From NCBI RefSeq assembly GCF_007741495.1, contig NZ_CP036262.1, positions 6,820,001-6,884,000 on the forward strand: a stretch of 64,000 nt of DNA. Direction: 5' to 3'. A model generated the notes under the pieces. The model was not told the DNA's origin and did no database searches. It saw only the letters and a list, made by a program, of their open reading frames with translations. Shown here piece by piece: positions 1-11,844 of this stretch; the stretch's first letter is position 1, and the number at the start of each line of letters is the position of its first letter. The stretch comes from Roseimaritima multifibrata. GTDB lineage: Bacteria > Planctomycetota > Planctomycetia > Pirellulales > Pirellulaceae. Position numbers and translations under genes: made by a program.

Positions 1-132
1 AAGTTGGAAACGGAACCCATGTAGGCGAGAGCTACCATGCCAGTCCAAATCGTTTTTTTGTGTTCACGGACCTCATGATCTATGATGGGGCACACCTCTC
101 CCGTCTATTGACGTCCCGCCAGGAGCACTCCC

Positions 133-3100
133 CTGAACACTCTCTTCCCCGCCTTCAGTGGTGCGGTCTATCGCACTGCAGCTTTGCTTGTCGTTGCTGG
201 AAGCTTCTTGCTTCTCGTCCCTTCGCTTGCGATCGCTGACGATTCCAATGCCAAACAGATTGAATTTTTCGAAAAACGGATCCGCCCTGTTCTGGTAGAG
301 CACTGCTATGCCTGCCACAACTCGAACGATGCCGCCGATGGTGGCTTGATATTGGACCATGCGGAAGCGATGCGTGACGGGGGCGACGGGGGACCGATCA
401 TTGTCCCGCTGAAGCCTGAAGAGAGTCGCTTGCTGCCGATCCTGAAGCATGAAGTGGACGGCCTGGCGATGCCAGCGGAAGCTCCGAAACTGGACGATGA
501 CGTGATCGCCGATTTCGCCCGCTGGATCAAAGCGGGAGCCGTCGACCCGCGTGATGAAGCGCCCTCGTCCGAACAAGTCGAAGCGACGCTCTCCTGGGAC
601 GCCACCATGAAACGGCGTCAGCAATGGTGGAGCCTACAGCCGATAACCAATCCAGAACCACCCTCACTGGCCTCGTTGCAAACGCAGGCCCCGAAGGATT
701 TCACTCAAGCCTTAAGCGATCAGCCAATCGATCGTTTTGTGCTGGAGAAAACCTTTGCGGCCGGACTTCAACCGGTCGCTCCTGCTGACGCCCATGTGTT
801 GGTGCGACGCTTGTATTTCAGCCTGACCGGTCTGCCCCCTGATCCAGAAACATTGTCGATGTGGGCCGAACGCCTGCAAACATCCGACGGAGATTTGGAT
901 CCGCAAGCGATCGACGAACTGATCGATCATCTGCTGGAAAGCCCGCACTACGGCGAACGCTGGGCGCGTCACTGGATGGACTGGTTGCGGTACGCGGAAT
1001 CACACGGCAGTGAAGGCGACCCATTGATTGATCAAGCATGGCGGTGGCGTGATTACATGGTGAGGGGACTGAACCAAGACGTCCCCGTGGATCAATTGAT
1101 CCGGGAACATATCGCGGGGGATTTACTTGCTTCGCCACGCACCAGCGCCAACGGTGAAATCAACGAATCGGCGATCGGCCCGGCCCACTGGCGAATGGTC
1201 TTCCATGGCTTTACTCCCACAGACGCCTACGACGAACGGGTCCGGTTCACCGACGACCAAATCAACACGGTCAGCAAAGCGTACCTCGGACTGACGGTCT
1301 CATGTGCCCGCTGCCACAATCACAAATTTGATGCCATCAGCCAACAGGACTATCACGCATTCTTTAGCATCTTGGCGTCCTGCCGACCGGGCCGGACCGC
1401 CATCGAAACCGAGACCCATCTGAATGCAAAATCGAACGAACTGAGCGAACTGAAAACGCAAATCCGAGAAGCGATTGCCGCCGACTGGCTAAAAGATTTA
1501 AGCGTCACTCCCGCACAGCTAAAAACCCTTCCATGGCACACCGCTTTCGCACAACAAACTGCGGCGGCAGCCCCGGATACCGAACCGGCCATTGCCGAAC
1601 ATCTGCAGCAACTGCAAAACGATTTGCGATCACAACAAGAACAATGGACAGCCTTCACCGCGGCCGCGGGCGACAGCTTCATGGACACCGCAGCCTGTGC
1701 GACCTGGACTGCAACCGGCAACGGTTTATCCGCTGGGCTGGATTCAACCGATGCCATCCTTGGTCCCGCCGGCCAATTCAGCCTGACGACCGAAGGGGAG
1801 CAAGGAATTCGCTTAATTTCGCCAGCAGCGATTCTGTCCGATCGTCTATCGGACAAACATGCCGCTCGCCTCTCCTCAGCAGATTTCCTTGCCGAACCGA
1901 ACAGCGAGCTCTGGGTTTTGGCACAGGGAACCGGCGGGGCGGCAGTCCGCTTTGTGGTCCGCGATTACCCGCGCATCGGAACCGTCTACCCGATCCAAAA
2001 CCTTAACCCTGAATGGACTTGGCATCGCTTTGACCTGAGCTACTGGGCTGGGGACACGATCCATATCGAATTGGCCGCAGCACAAGATGCACCATTGCTG
2101 GTGAAACCCAATTTACGTTCGGCGATCGGAATCCGAGCCGCTGCGCTCGTCCCCAAGGGCTCCCCTGCTCCACCGGTCATCGCTCCGATCCAGTCGATTC
2201 TCAGCAGTGCTGCCGAATCCTCCGCCACCACTTGGCAGCAACTTGCTGACCAGTACCAACACGGTTTGCGTCAAGCAATTGAAGCCTGGTCCAATCAAAC
2301 GCTTACCAACGACCAGGCATTGCTGTTAGAGGCGGCCCGAAAACATGGCCTGGTCAGCAATGAAATCCAACGGCTTTCGACCGCAGGGCCACTGCTTACC
2401 CAGTATCGAGAAATCGAAAACCAAGTCCCTGTCCCGACTCGAGTTCCCAGCCTGGAAGAAGCGGGCGGCAGCGACGCACCATTGTTTATTCGTGGCGACC
2501 ACAAACAACCAAGTGACGTCGTACCGCGTCGGTTCTTGGAAGCCATCGACGGCACCCCATACGAAACCCAGCTAAGCGGGCGTCTGGAACTAGCGGATGA
2601 CCTTCTGCGTGCAGACAATCCGCTGACCCGCCGAGTCTTCGCCAACCGCATCTGGTATCATCTGTTCGGACAAGGTTTGGTAGCGACGCCGGATAATTTT
2701 GGGCGAGTCGGCGCATCCCCCAGCCACCCGGAACTACTCGACTGGCTGGCCGTGCAACTGACCGAAAACGATTGGTCGCTTAAGCAGCTGATCCGCCAAA
2801 TCGTTCGCTCGAAAACCTGGCAACTGTCTTCACAGACTCCGCCTGAAACTTTCGTCATCGATCCAGAGAACCGCTGGCTGTCGCACGCCAATGTACGGCG
2901 ACTAGAAGCCGAATCGATTCGAGATTCACTGCTAAACATCTCGGGCATCCTAATCCCCACGGTCAGTGGAGCCCCCGTCAGCGGCGAAACACCACGACGA
3001 AGCATTTACGTTCAAGTGATCCGCAATAACCTTGATCCGTTTTTGCGAGTCTTTGACTTTCCCGAACCGTTTAGTGCCGTCGGACGACGGGATGCAACCA

Positions 3101-4275
3101 ACATCCCTGCTCAGTCGCTGACGATGTTGAACGCACCGCTTGTTGCACAAACCGCCGAATCCTGGGCTCGTAAAATCCAACAAGACGCAACTACGGAAAA
3201 CGAACGCGTCTCGCGGATGTTCCAGCAAGCATTCTCCCGCCTTCCGTCCGACCAGGAAACACAATGGGCGATCCAATACTTGAGGGAAACCGAGCAACGA
3301 TTACACGTTCGCGATGAACAGCGTCAACGTTTGCAGGAAAAACAAGATGGATACAAGAAAAGGCTACAGGAACTGAACAACCAAGTGGTCGCCCGCATCC
3401 TGAATCAACGCGGAGAGGCACCACAGGAAACCAAGATCGACATCCCTCCTCCGATAGAAACGTGGGCCTTCAGCAACCAGTTGTCGGTTGGCCGACCCAA
3501 CGAATCGGCCATCCCCAACGTGGAGATTAAGGGAGGAGCAAGCCTTGACGAAAAGGGCCTGACGGTCCGCGACCAAGGCTACGCACTCAGCCAGCCGATC
3601 ACGAAAACGCTGACCGCCAAAACCCTTCTCGCTTGGGTTCAACTGGACAACCTTGCTCAACAGGCAGGAGGCGTCTTTTCGATTCAGTCCAAATCGGGCG
3701 ACGTGTTCGACGCCATCGTTTATGGCGAGCGGATTCCGGGCCAATGGCTGGCGGGCAGCAACTCGTTTGCTCGCACACAATTCTTCACGGGCCCCGAAGA
3801 AACCGAAGCCGACAAACAACCGGTTCAGATTGCCATCAGTTACCACGCCGATGGACAGGTGATGGGATACCGCAATGGCAAATTGTACGGCAGTCCCTAC
3901 AAGAGCAACGGCCCACAAACCTTTGCTGCCAACGAAACGATCGTCAGCTTCGGGTTACGGCATTTACCAGCGACGGGAAATCGTTTCCTGAGCGGGAAAA
4001 TCCTCCGAGCGGAATTGTATGACTACGCACTTTCCGCCCCGCAGGTTGCACAAACGATGACCGCCCTCCCCTCCTACGTTTCCGACGAAGAACTGCAAGC
4101 CACAATGACGACTGATGAATCGAAGGAGTTCGCGCAGTTAACGGCCAGTGCCGAACAGATCAAAGCAGAACTAGAACCGTTTGAAAAACTTCCCCACCCC
4201 ATCGATGCGAACGCGAACTGGACCGAATTGGCTCATGCGTTATTAACAGCAAAGGAATTCATCTATGTTCGCTGA
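133..4275 (+). CDS. DUF1549/DUF1553 planctomycete cytochrome c protein with LamG-like insert
   Basis: Large exported protein of the planctomycete PSCyt1-PSCyt2-PSD1 family, whose exact role is unknown; members are usually encoded beside a DUF1501 protein, as here. A hydrophobic signal segment ends near 'SLAIA'. A haem-binding CYACH follows about 25 residues later, with a possible Met ligand in 'GLAMPAE'. The PSCyt2 part carries the family motif '[11 protein letters not shown]' (nt ~1300-1335). DUF1553 starts near nt 2490 and ends with '[10 protein letters not shown]' at the C-terminus. A coiled-coil and LamG/concanavalin-like segment (nt ~3300-4070) is inserted before that last DUF1553 piece, making the protein long for its family. 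Start: the usual codons allow only TTG at 184, inside the signal peptide. CTG at 133 lies 7 nt after AGGAG (121-125) and gives a complete signal peptide, so I prefer it. Its stop overlaps the next gene by 11 bp. Confidence 0.9.
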   Translation: MNTLFPAFSGAVYRTAALLVVAGSFLLLVPSLAIADDSNAKQIEFFEKRIRPVLVEHCYACHNSNDAADGGLILDHAEAMRDGGDGGPIIVPLKPEESRLLPILKHEVDGLAMPAEAPKLDDDVIADFARWIKAGAVDPRDEAPSSEQVEATLSWDATMKRRQQWWSLQPITNPEPPSLASLQTQAPKDFTQALSDQPIDRFVLEKTFAAGLQPVAPADAHVLVRRLYFSLTGLPPDPETLSMWAERLQTSDGDLDPQAIDELIDHLLESPHYGERWARHWMDWLRYAESHGSEGDPLIDQAWRWRDYMVRGLNQDVPVDQLIREHIAGDLLASPRTSANGEINESAIGPAHWRMVFHGFTPTDAYDERVRFTDDQINTVSKAYLGLTVSCARCHNHKFDAISQQDYHAFFSILASCRPGRTAIETETHLNAKSNELSELKTQIREAIAADWLKDLSVTPAQLKTLPWHTAFAQQTAAAAPDTEPAIAEHLQQLQNDLRSQQEQWTAFTAAAGDSFMDTAACATWTATGNGLSAGLDSTDAILGPAGQFSLTTEGEQGIRLISPAAILSDRLSDKHAARLSSADFLAEPNSELWVLAQGTGGAAVRFVVRDYPRIGTVYPIQNLNPEWTWHRFDLSYWAGDTIHIELAAAQDAPLLVKPNLRSAIGIRAAALVPKGSPAPPVIAPIQSILSSAAESSATTWQQLADQYQHGLRQAIEAWSNQTLTNDQALLLEAARKHGLVSNEIQRLSTAGPLLTQYREIENQVPVPTRVPSLEEAGGSDAPLFIRGDHKQPSDVVPRRFLEAIDGTPYETQLSGRLELADDLLRADNPLTRRVFANRIWYHLFGQGLVATPDNFGRVGASPSHPELLDWLAVQLTENDWSLKQLIRQIVRSKTWQLSSQTPPETFVIDPENRWLSHANVRRLEAESIRDSLLNISGILIPTVSGAPVSGETPRRSIYVQVIRNNLDPFLRVFDFPEPFSAVGRRDATNIPAQSLTMLNAPLVAQTAESWARKIQQDATTENERVSRMFQQAFSRLPSDQETQWAIQYLRETEQRLHVRDEQRQRLQEKQDGYKKRLQELNNQVVARILNQRGEAPQETKIDIPPPIETWAFSNQLSVGRPNESAIPNVEIKGGASLDEKGLTVRDQGYALSQPITKTLTAKTLLAWVQLDNLAQQAGGVFSIQSKSGDVFDAIVYGERIPGQWLAGSNSFARTQFFTGPEETEADKQPVQIAISYHADGQVMGYRNGKLYGSPYKSNGPQTFAANETIVSFGLRHLPATGNRFLSGKILRAELYDYALSAPQVAQTMTALPSYVSDEELQATMTTDESKEFAQLTASAEQIKAELEPFEKLPHPIDANANWTELAHALLTAKEFIYVR

Positions 4276-5695
4276 ACTCTCAAGACGTCGTTTACTACAG
4301 CAAACGTCCAACGGTTTTGGTGCCATCGCACTTAGCAGCCTTCTTAGCGAGCAAGCGACCGGGAAACCGAACGCGACTGCCAAGGAACAAGCATCGAAAA
4401 CGCACCACCAACCGGTCGCGAAACATGTCATTTTTTGTTTCATGTCGGGCGGAGTCTCCCATGTGGATTCCTTCGATCCCAAACCCAAACTAAAAAGTTT
4501 GCACGGCAAATCGATGCCCGTCGATGTTGAACGGACTCAGTTCAACAATAACGGGAACATCATGGGCAGCCCTTTTCAGTTTCAGCCGTCGGGCGAAAGT
4601 GGTTTACCCATCAGCGAGATCTTTCCTCAACTGGGCACGGTTGCCGACGAACTGGCAGTCATTCGTTCGATGACGACGCCTGTCAACGAACATGCGCAGG
4701 GCAATTACTTCATGCATACCGGGTTTCCGTTTATGGGACATCCGACCGCCGGTGCTTGGTGCAGTTATGGGCTGGGAACCGAGAACGAAAACCTCCCCGG
4801 CTATGTCGTGCTGCAAAGCGGCGGCGCCACCCCACCACTCGGCGGCGTAGGGATCTTTAGCAACGGTTTCCTACCTGCCGTCCATCAGGCGTCGATCCTA
4901 CAGGCAGACAAGGCTGCCGCCGTCCGCAACATCCAACCTCGGCACTCTCGTGCGGACCAACAAAAACGTCTGGAATTTGCAAACCAGTTGGACCAGTCTT
5001 TCCTCGAAGCGACTTCCGGGAATGCTCAGATCGAAGCGGCGATCCAGAACTATGAAACCGCTTTCCGAATGCAAACCGCAATCCCAGAACTTTGCGACAT
5101 CAGCGATGAATCGGAAGCGACCCGGGAGATGTACGGGCTAAATTCTTCGCAGACGCAAACCGCCTCCTATGGTCGACAATGCCTGCTGGCCCGACGACTG
5201 GTTGAAAAAGGGGTTCGGTTCATCGAATTGAGTTGCCTTAATCAAGGGATTGGCGCCGGGGGAGCTCCGAACCCATGGGACCAACATGGTCAATTGGAAC
5301 TAGGCCACCGGACCATGGCATCCCAGGTCGACCAACCGATTGCGGCGTTGATCAAAGACCTACGCCAGCGCGGCTTGTTGGACGAGACGCTTATCGTGTG
5401 GGCCGGCGAGTTTGGTCGGACTCCCTTTTCGCAGGGGAGCGATGGCCGCGACCATAATCCGTTCGGTTTCAGTGTTTGGCTGGCGGGCGGCGGCGTCAAA
5501 GGGGGCATCGCCTACGGGGCCACGGATGAACTGGGGTACCACGCCGTCGAAAACAAAACGACCGTTTACGACCTATGGGCAACGGTGCTTCACCAAATGG
5601 GAATCGATCACGAACGCTTGACCTATCGTTACAGCGGTCGCGATTTCCGCCTGACGGATGTGCATGGGAACGTGTTGACCGATATTTTGGCATAG
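4265..5695 (+). CDS. DUF1501 domain protein (Tat-exported, alkaline-phosphatase-like fold)
   Basis: 476 residues covering the whole DUF1501 family, which belongs to the sulfatase/alkaline phosphatase-like superfamily and has no defined substrate. The N-terminus carries a twin-arginine type signal ('LSRRRLLQQ') followed by a weakly hydrophobic stretch, suggesting folded export. Family landmarks are '[16 protein letters not shown]' near the N-terminus, and '[19 protein letters not shown]' plus '[15 protein letters not shown]' near the C-terminus. The ATG lies inside the last codons of the upstream cytochrome gene, so the two are probably translationally coupled and work together. In planctomycetes such pairs are highly multiplied and often suspected of acting in polysaccharide degradation; that role is inference. 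Confidence 0.93.
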   Translation: MFAELSRRRLLQQTSNGFGAIALSSLLSEQATGKPNATAKEQASKTHHQPVAKHVIFCFMSGGVSHVDSFDPKPKLKSLHGKSMPVDVERTQFNNNGNIMGSPFQFQPSGESGLPISEIFPQLGTVADELAVIRSMTTPVNEHAQGNYFMHTGFPFMGHPTAGAWCSYGLGTENENLPGYVVLQSGGATPPLGGVGIFSNGFLPAVHQASILQADKAAAVRNIQPRHSRADQQKRLEFANQLDQSFLEATSGNAQIEAAIQNYETAFRMQTAIPELCDISDESEATREMYGLNSSQTQTASYGRQCLLARRLVEKGVRFIELSCLNQGIGAGGAPNPWDQHGQLELGHRTMASQVDQPIAALIKDLRQRGLLDETLIVWAGEFGRTPFSQGSDGRDHNPFGFSVWLAGGGVKGGIAYGATDELGYHAVENKTTVYDLWATVLHQMGIDHERLTYRYSGRDFRLTDVHGNVLTDILA

Positions 5696-5771
5696 TTGGA
5701 AACTTGGTGTTTTCAGGCAAAAAAAATGCCGATCTACCCAAGATTCCGCGATTCCTAACGAATAGCAAACC

Positions 5772-6221
5772 ATGTCCAACACGCACCAAACCGCTCCCGT
5801 CCATGCCGCCGGCTCTCCCTCGGATGTCCCGCCAACGCATCCCGCGTTTTTTGGGTATCTGTTCTGGATCGTCGGTTTTTTCGGCGTCCACCGTTTCTAT
5901 TACGGGAAAAATTTAACCGGCATCCTGTGGTTCTTTACCGGCGGAGTTTTTCTGATCGGTTGGATAATCGACCTGTTCCTGATTCCCCAAATGGCAGAGG
6001 AAGCCGAAGCGAAATATCCGGCAGGCCCCTACGATTACAACCTCGCTTGGCTGTTGCTGCTTTTGCTGGGCGTGTTTGGAGCCCACCGGTTCTACATGGG
6101 AAAGATAGGAACAGGAATCCTCTACGCACTGACGGGCGGGCTGTTTGGTATCGGAATCGTCTACGACACGCTAACGATCAACGACCAGCTGACAGACCTG
6201 AACCTAGAAGAGCGTCGCTAA
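5772..6221 (+). CDS. Membrane protein with two TM2 domains
   Basis: 149 residues holding two consecutive TM2 domains. The first (about residues 33-75) has 'GVHRFYYGKNLTGILWFFTGG' and the second (about 92-137) 'GAHRFYMGKIGTGILYALTGG'. Each TM2 unit normally forms two membrane helices joined by a short DRF/HRF-type loop, so four helices are expected. The function of bacterial TM2 proteins is not established. The gene stands alone, 76 bp after the DUF1501 gene on the same strand. Confidence 0.88.
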   Translation: MSNTHQTAPVHAAGSPSDVPPTHPAFFGYLFWIVGFFGVHRFYYGKNLTGILWFFTGGVFLIGWIIDLFLIPQMAEEAEAKYPAGPYDYNLAWLLLLLLGVFGAHRFYMGKIGTGILYALTGGLFGIGIVYDTLTINDQLTDLNLEERR

Positions 6222-6470
6222 ACCGCGTCGGCAGCAAGATGCGAAGCAAGCGATACGTGTCAGACGTGCCTCGGCGAAATCGTTAGAGATCAGGGATTCG
6301 ATTTACGGATGCCACTTTGCATTCGAAACGCTATTTCCCGCACGATCGTTAGCCTTCCTGCAATACGTCTGGCCCTGCGCATCGACCTCGGACTGCAGAC
6401 CAACGGACCAATGATTCGATAGGGATCTTGTGCCTCCCACAATTTCCCTTCCACTTTGGTTGTTAATCGA

Positions 6471-7577
6471 ATGATTCGTCTTGGAATCGTCCTGCTGATT
6501 GTGCAAACGGTAACAACGATCCATGCGTTTGAGCCAAGCCCTTCGGACTTGGGAAACGTTCCGACCTGGACTGCGGAACAAGTACGCCTGTGGGCAGCCG
6601 ACCATGCGAGCGGTGCCAATGCGTTGGATGCTGAAAGTCGAGCGATCGCCTGTTCGATCGACCGAAAGAAGGAGGACCAGTGCCAGCAAGCGGCATTGAT
6701 GCAGCGCGTCCTTGCCGACTTGGCGATCCACGATCGAAATCGCGCCGCCGCAGAAGGCCTGACGGTCTACTACCGCATTGTTTCCCTCCAGCAGCAACTT
6801 GAGACACTTTACGAAGCGGAAGACACGCTCGATGCGTTGATTCAGTTGGCCGAAAAAGCTGCGGAACTAGAGATCGCTGAAGGGAACGCAAACGATCTGC
6901 AACAACAGCGACTGAAAATCCGATCGCAAAAGATCGATGCGGAATATGGCATCCAAAAATTACAGATCCGGCTTGCCCGTCTAACCTGCCAACCTCTTTC
7001 GGTTGCCAAGCAAGCGGTCCTCATCGATCCAATCGAAACCGAAGTCTCCACGCTGGACGAAGAAGCCGCGGTTGCGGACGGCCTTCAGCGACGCGCCGAC
7101 CTGCGTGCGATCCATACGCTTTGTCGTTGCATCAACAACGACACCGCTCCGGCGGCTCGCACGATGCTAGGTGCCATCCAACCTGGACTGGGCCTCGCAG
7201 CCACCGTTGCCACCAAGTCATCCCTGCTTTCCGGATTGTGTGACCAGGGCCAAGATGCCTGTGCACGGCGCGACCAGTGCCGCCAATTGGCCGCACAACA
7301 GCAGGGGACCATCGAAGACGAAATCCGCATGGCATGGCTTGAACTGCAAGCCTCCCTGCAGCGGGATCGGTTATCACAGGAACGCGTAGAACTAGCAAAC
7401 CAAGCCGCCCAGCAAGCGAACCGAGCTGTGGAAATCGAACAACGCCCTGCCGGCACCGATTTACAGGCCTCGCTGGAAGCCCTGCGAGTCCAAGGGGAAC
7501 GGCAAGCCCGACAGTTGGAACAGACGCTGGCCGACGTTAAACTACTGGAAGCTAGAGGTGCAGCCTTCCCGCTCTAA
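6471..7577 (+). CDS. Exported coiled-coil protein, TolC/outer-membrane-efflux-like
   Basis: 368 residues from ATG 6471; an in-frame TTG at 6456 exists, but the ATG opens directly onto the signal peptide (MIRLGIVLLIVQTVTTIHA). The rest is almost wholly helical, with long Gln/Glu/Leu/Ala-rich stretches and two long hairpin-like regions (about residues 90-175 and 275-360), resembling the periplasmic coiled-coil part of TolC-family efflux proteins. I see no clear beta-barrel insertions, so it may be a divergent or periplasm-only relative. No efflux pump or adaptor gene is adjacent. The assignment rests on overall pattern and is moderate. Confidence 0.6.
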   Translation: MIRLGIVLLIVQTVTTIHAFEPSPSDLGNVPTWTAEQVRLWAADHASGANALDAESRAIACSIDRKKEDQCQQAALMQRVLADLAIHDRNRAAAEGLTVYYRIVSLQQQLETLYEAEDTLDALIQLAEKAAELEIAEGNANDLQQQRLKIRSQKIDAEYGIQKLQIRLARLTCQPLSVAKQAVLIDPIETEVSTLDEEAAVADGLQRRADLRAIHTLCRCINNDTAPAARTMLGAIQPGLGLAATVATKSSLLSGLCDQGQDACARRDQCRQLAAQQQGTIEDEIRMAWLELQASLQRDRLSQERVELANQAAQQANRAVEIEQRPAGTDLQASLEALRVQGERQARQLEQTLADVKLLEARGAAFPL

Positions 7578-7675
7578 CGGATTGCGAGCCACGATTTAGA
7601 CGGCGGCACGTTCCGCAATATTTCCATGACGGTTCAAATCGAAGTGCCTGGATTCAACGGTCAGACGTTTCGAAC

Positions 7676-8329
7676 ATGAATCCCTCTGAATCTGCCGCGA
7701 ATTGGCTGCCGCTTGGCCATCTGAACCTGCGATACAACCCCTTCGGCGAACGGACGTGGCAGGATCGTGCAAAACTAGCCATCGTCGATGTGGAACGTTG
7801 GTTACCTTCCTTTGAGCATCCTGGACAAGCGATTCAGTTCATCGGCGATTGCGGGCGAGGAAAAAGCACTCACTTGCTGGCGATCCGCGCCGCCCATGCC
7901 GATTCAACGTACACCTACCTTCCAGAAGATGGCCCGCATCCGGTTGTTTCGCTGGGAACCCCCACAATCATTGATGAAGCGCAACGCCTGGGCTGCCGCC
8001 CTCGCCGCAAAGTCCTCCTCAGCCGACAACCGCTTGTCCTTGGGACCCATGTCGATTTGACAAACGTGCTGAAGCGATATGACTATCAAGTCAAAACCGT
8101 CGAAGTGCACAGCCTGATCGAAATCGATCACTTGGCGAAAGTCTTCAATCGGCGGATCGAAGCGGCGGCACTCCGGCCGGATCAATCGGTGCCCGAGATA
8201 AAGCGGTCTGAAATCGCTATATTGTCAAAACGATTTGGTACCGATATCCGGGCGATGGAGGGGTATTTGTACGAACGCTTTCAAGCCCACGCTGGAGGAC
8301 CAAATGGCCAAGTGCAATTTATCGATTGA
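7676..8329 (+). CDS. AAA-type ATPase, ExeA/TniB-like
   Basis: 217-residue P-loop ATPase. Residues 19-24 ('RYNPFG') match the entry motif of ExeA/GspA-type and TniB-like AAA proteins. The Walker A is GDCGRGKST (residues 58-66), the Walker B-like strand is 'TIIDEAQ' (97-103), and 'GTHVDL' may be sensor 1. At 217 residues it is a single AAA module without the peptidoglycan-binding tail of ExeA. It overlaps the next gene by 26 bp, so the pair is probably co-translated. Role unknown; an ATPase serving the arrestin-like membrane partner is only a guess. Confidence 0.7.
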   Translation: MNPSESAANWLPLGHLNLRYNPFGERTWQDRAKLAIVDVERWLPSFEHPGQAIQFIGDCGRGKSTHLLAIRAAHADSTYTYLPEDGPHPVVSLGTPTIIDEAQRLGCRPRRKVLLSRQPLVLGTHVDLTNVLKRYDYQVKTVEVHSLIEIDHLAKVFNRRIEAAALRPDQSVPEIKRSEIAILSKRFGTDIRAMEGYLYERFQAHAGGPNGQVQFID

Positions 8330-9749
8330 CCTGCAAAACCCCGACACCATTTTTGTCGGTGGAGAGACCGTTCGCGGAACGGTCACGGTTCAGGCGGACT
8401 CCAACGTGCGCTGCAATGGGCTGACCGTTCGTTCAAAATGGACAACCAATGGAAGAGGCAACATCGCGTCGGAAGTTGGCGAAGAGAAAACGCTTTTTGA
8501 CGGCGAGTGGCTGGGAGGCCAGACCTATCGGTACGACTTTGAAGTCCAGACCGCCAAGTGGCCACCCACCTACCACGGCCACTACCTAAACGTCGACCAT
8601 ACGATCGAAGCCCAAGCGGACATCCCCTGGAGCTTTGACCCGAAAGCGGACCAAGTCATCCGCGTCACGGCCACCAAGCTTCCTTCGGCCGAAGAACTGT
8701 CCGAGCAGGTAACCAAACTAAAAGGGCTTCCCTTGATTGGCTGCGGGGCAATCGGGATGCTCTTTGTCTTCGTTTTCTTCTTTGCCGTGGTGGTCAATCC
8801 ATTCGCCTGGATCCTGGGGGGGATCGTCGGAATCATCTCAGGGATTTGGTGGTTCATTTTTCGCTTCCTTCCCAAAGCTCGCCTGGGCAACGTTGAATAC
8901 AAACTTCAGACCCAGACGTTGTCGCCCGGGGAAGAATTGATTGGAGAATTGGTGGTGCACCCCAAAAGGGACATCCCCATCAACCAAATAAAATGGCAGG
9001 TCCAAGCCGAAGAGGTCTGCGTTTCCGGATCGGGCAGCAACCGCCGAACTCACAGGCACACCTTGCTGGACCAGTCGGTTCCGTTGATGCAGAATCAAAC
9101 CCTACCGGGAAACCGAGAAACCCGAATCCCATTAAGAATCACGCTACCAGCCGACCCTTTCTACTCGCTCGATCTCCGCGATAACGACCTCTGCTGGAAG
9201 ACAAACATCCGGATCGATATCCCTCGCTGGCCTGACTGGAAAGGCTCCGAAAGATTCACCGTCGTTCCGCAATCGGGATCGACTCCAGCCGCTATATCGA
9301 CGTCGATGCCAACGGGCGGTTTCGCCGTCGATACCTCGCGAGCTGCCGCTGCCATGGTGATGGGGACGCCAGTCTCGCAGCCGACATCCTCTCCGCCTGA
9401 GGTTAGCTTCTCCGAAACCATGCGAGTCCTATGGGAAGCCCGCAACGATCGCATGCAAACCGACCGTTTGATCGAAGCGGTTCAAGGGATTCGGTTCCAG
9501 CTTGAACTGATCATCGAGCGGCGATTGCTGTACGGCGTCGACGATCCGGCTGCCTACCGCAACGGGCATGTGATTTGGGCTCATTACCCCGATCCTGAAC
9601 TGCCGATCACGCTTTATGCCCCCAGCCATTTGGGTGCGGAATTCGAGCAACTGGGCGATAAACCGTGGCAGGGATACGGAGAAATCACAGGTTTCGACCG
9701 TCGTTATGGGCGTCTAAAAATTCATTTAGAAGATGCCCCACCAGCCTAG
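8304..9749 (+). CDS. Arrestin-like domain membrane protein
   Basis: 481 residues from ATG 8304, which follows a GGAGG at 8294-8298 and lies inside the end of the ATPase gene. Residues 1-115 form a beta-rich domain with 'GGETVRGTVTVQADSNVRCNGLTV', reminiscent of arrestin/Spo0M-type folds. A double membrane segment follows (about residues 145-190), then a second beta domain ('LSPGEELIGELVVHP...INQIKWQVQ', about 205-315), i.e. a two-lobed arrangement split by the membrane. The C-terminus has a Ser/Thr/Pro linker and a small soluble domain. Bacterial arrestin-like proteins are mostly scaffolds; no catalytic motif is visible. Confidence 0.65.
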   Translation: MAKCNLSIDLQNPDTIFVGGETVRGTVTVQADSNVRCNGLTVRSKWTTNGRGNIASEVGEEKTLFDGEWLGGQTYRYDFEVQTAKWPPTYHGHYLNVDHTIEAQADIPWSFDPKADQVIRVTATKLPSAEELSEQVTKLKGLPLIGCGAIGMLFVFVFFFAVVVNPFAWILGGIVGIISGIWWFIFRFLPKARLGNVEYKLQTQTLSPGEELIGELVVHPKRDIPINQIKWQVQAEEVCVSGSGSNRRTHRHTLLDQSVPLMQNQTLPGNRETRIPLRITLPADPFYSLDLRDNDLCWKTNIRIDIPRWPDWKGSERFTVVPQSGSTPAAISTSMPTGGFAVDTSRAAAAMVMGTPVSQPTSSPPEVSFSETMRVLWEARNDRMQTDRLIEAVQGIRFQLELIIERRLLYGVDDPAAYRNGHVIWAHYPDPELPITLYAPSHLGAEFEQLGDKPWQGYGEITGFDRRYGRLKIHLEDAPPA

Positions 9750-9834
9750 TCGCACGTTTCCACCAGTTCGATCTCGTGTTACAGTCGACAATCCATTTTG
9801 CGTTTCCTTTCCTTCTGCTTTTAAAAACAACATC

Positions 9835-11226
<1,392 letters not shown>

Positions 11227-11280
11227 CCAACCGCCGATGGCACCCACCATGGCATTGCCGTCGTGACGACAATGCCGCAA

Positions 11281-11370
11281 GAAACCACCGTCTGGCGACG
11301 GTGGCGACGGAAGGCACGATAGACACGCAGCGACGCTCGCCAGAGCCTGGACAGACTGGCAATACGCCAC
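11281..11370 (+). repeat. Dispersed hairpin repeat A, copy 1
   Basis: Begins AACCACCGTCTGGCGACGGT (an 8-bp stem with TGGC loop) and continues to GACAGACTGGCAATACG; related copies lie at 11764-11837 and 16053-16130. All are intergenic and just downstream of genes. Confidence 0.85.
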
Positions 11371-11588
11371 GAATAAATTTCGCGTCCCTCGCGAACGGTG
11401 ACAATCTCTAAGCGAAGATTTCCAAGCAGATTGCCACTGTTCGGAAAGCCATCAAAAGATCCCAACCCGCTGCGTCAGCGAGGGATCGCTTCCAGTAATT
11501 GCTGTCCCTCGTTGACACGTCGAACGGGGATTTCGGCAGTCTATAGGCCCCTGTTTGTTTCCGCCGGGCTCGTCCCGGTCGGTACAGC

Positions 11589-11709
11589 AACTGGCAGCTA
11601 CATCAATGCCTTCCCTTATTCCATCCTTCTCCGCCAGCCCCAAATCGCCTAGGCGATTTGGGGCTGGCGGAGAACAGCATTGCGATCGCACAGAGGGTAG
11701 CTGCCAGTT
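11589..11709. repeat. Nested inverted repeat with 48-bp perfect palindrome
   Basis: The central 48 bp (11627-11674) are a perfect palindrome with no loop, centred on 11650/11651 (CGCCT|AGGCG). Outer arms AACTGGCAGCTAC (11589-11601) and its exact complement (11697-11709) enclose it. Imperfect pairing seems to extend further, between GGGCTCGTCCCGG near 11567 and CAAGCCCGG near 11728. Confidence 0.9.
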
Positions 11710-11763
11710 GTGAGTCCGCCGGGGCAAGCCCGGAAACGGAACTCTTTCCGCAGCCTGCGGGGC

Positions 11764-11837
11764 AAGAAACCACCGTCTGGCGACGGTAGCTACCACAGGC
11801 ATGTCGCTACGCTCGCCAGAGCGTGGACAGACCGCCA
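11764..11837 (+). repeat. Dispersed hairpin repeat A, copy 2
   Basis: Same orientation as copy 1, with the identical AACCACCGTCTGGCGACGGT core, a second small hairpin ACGCTCGCCAGAGCGT, and the tail GTGGACAGACCG. It ends just past the stop of the minus-strand zinc-ribbon gene. Confidence 0.85.
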
Positions 11838-11844
11838 CTCAGTT

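Larger units (their letters stand above)
11227..11844. other. Repeat-rich intergenic spacer, no gene
   Basis: The 618 bp between convergent genes hold no convincing coding region. They contain two direct copies of a dispersed hairpin repeat (11281-11370, 11764-11837) flanking a nested inverted structure with a 48-bp perfect palindrome at its centre. Confidence 0.8.
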
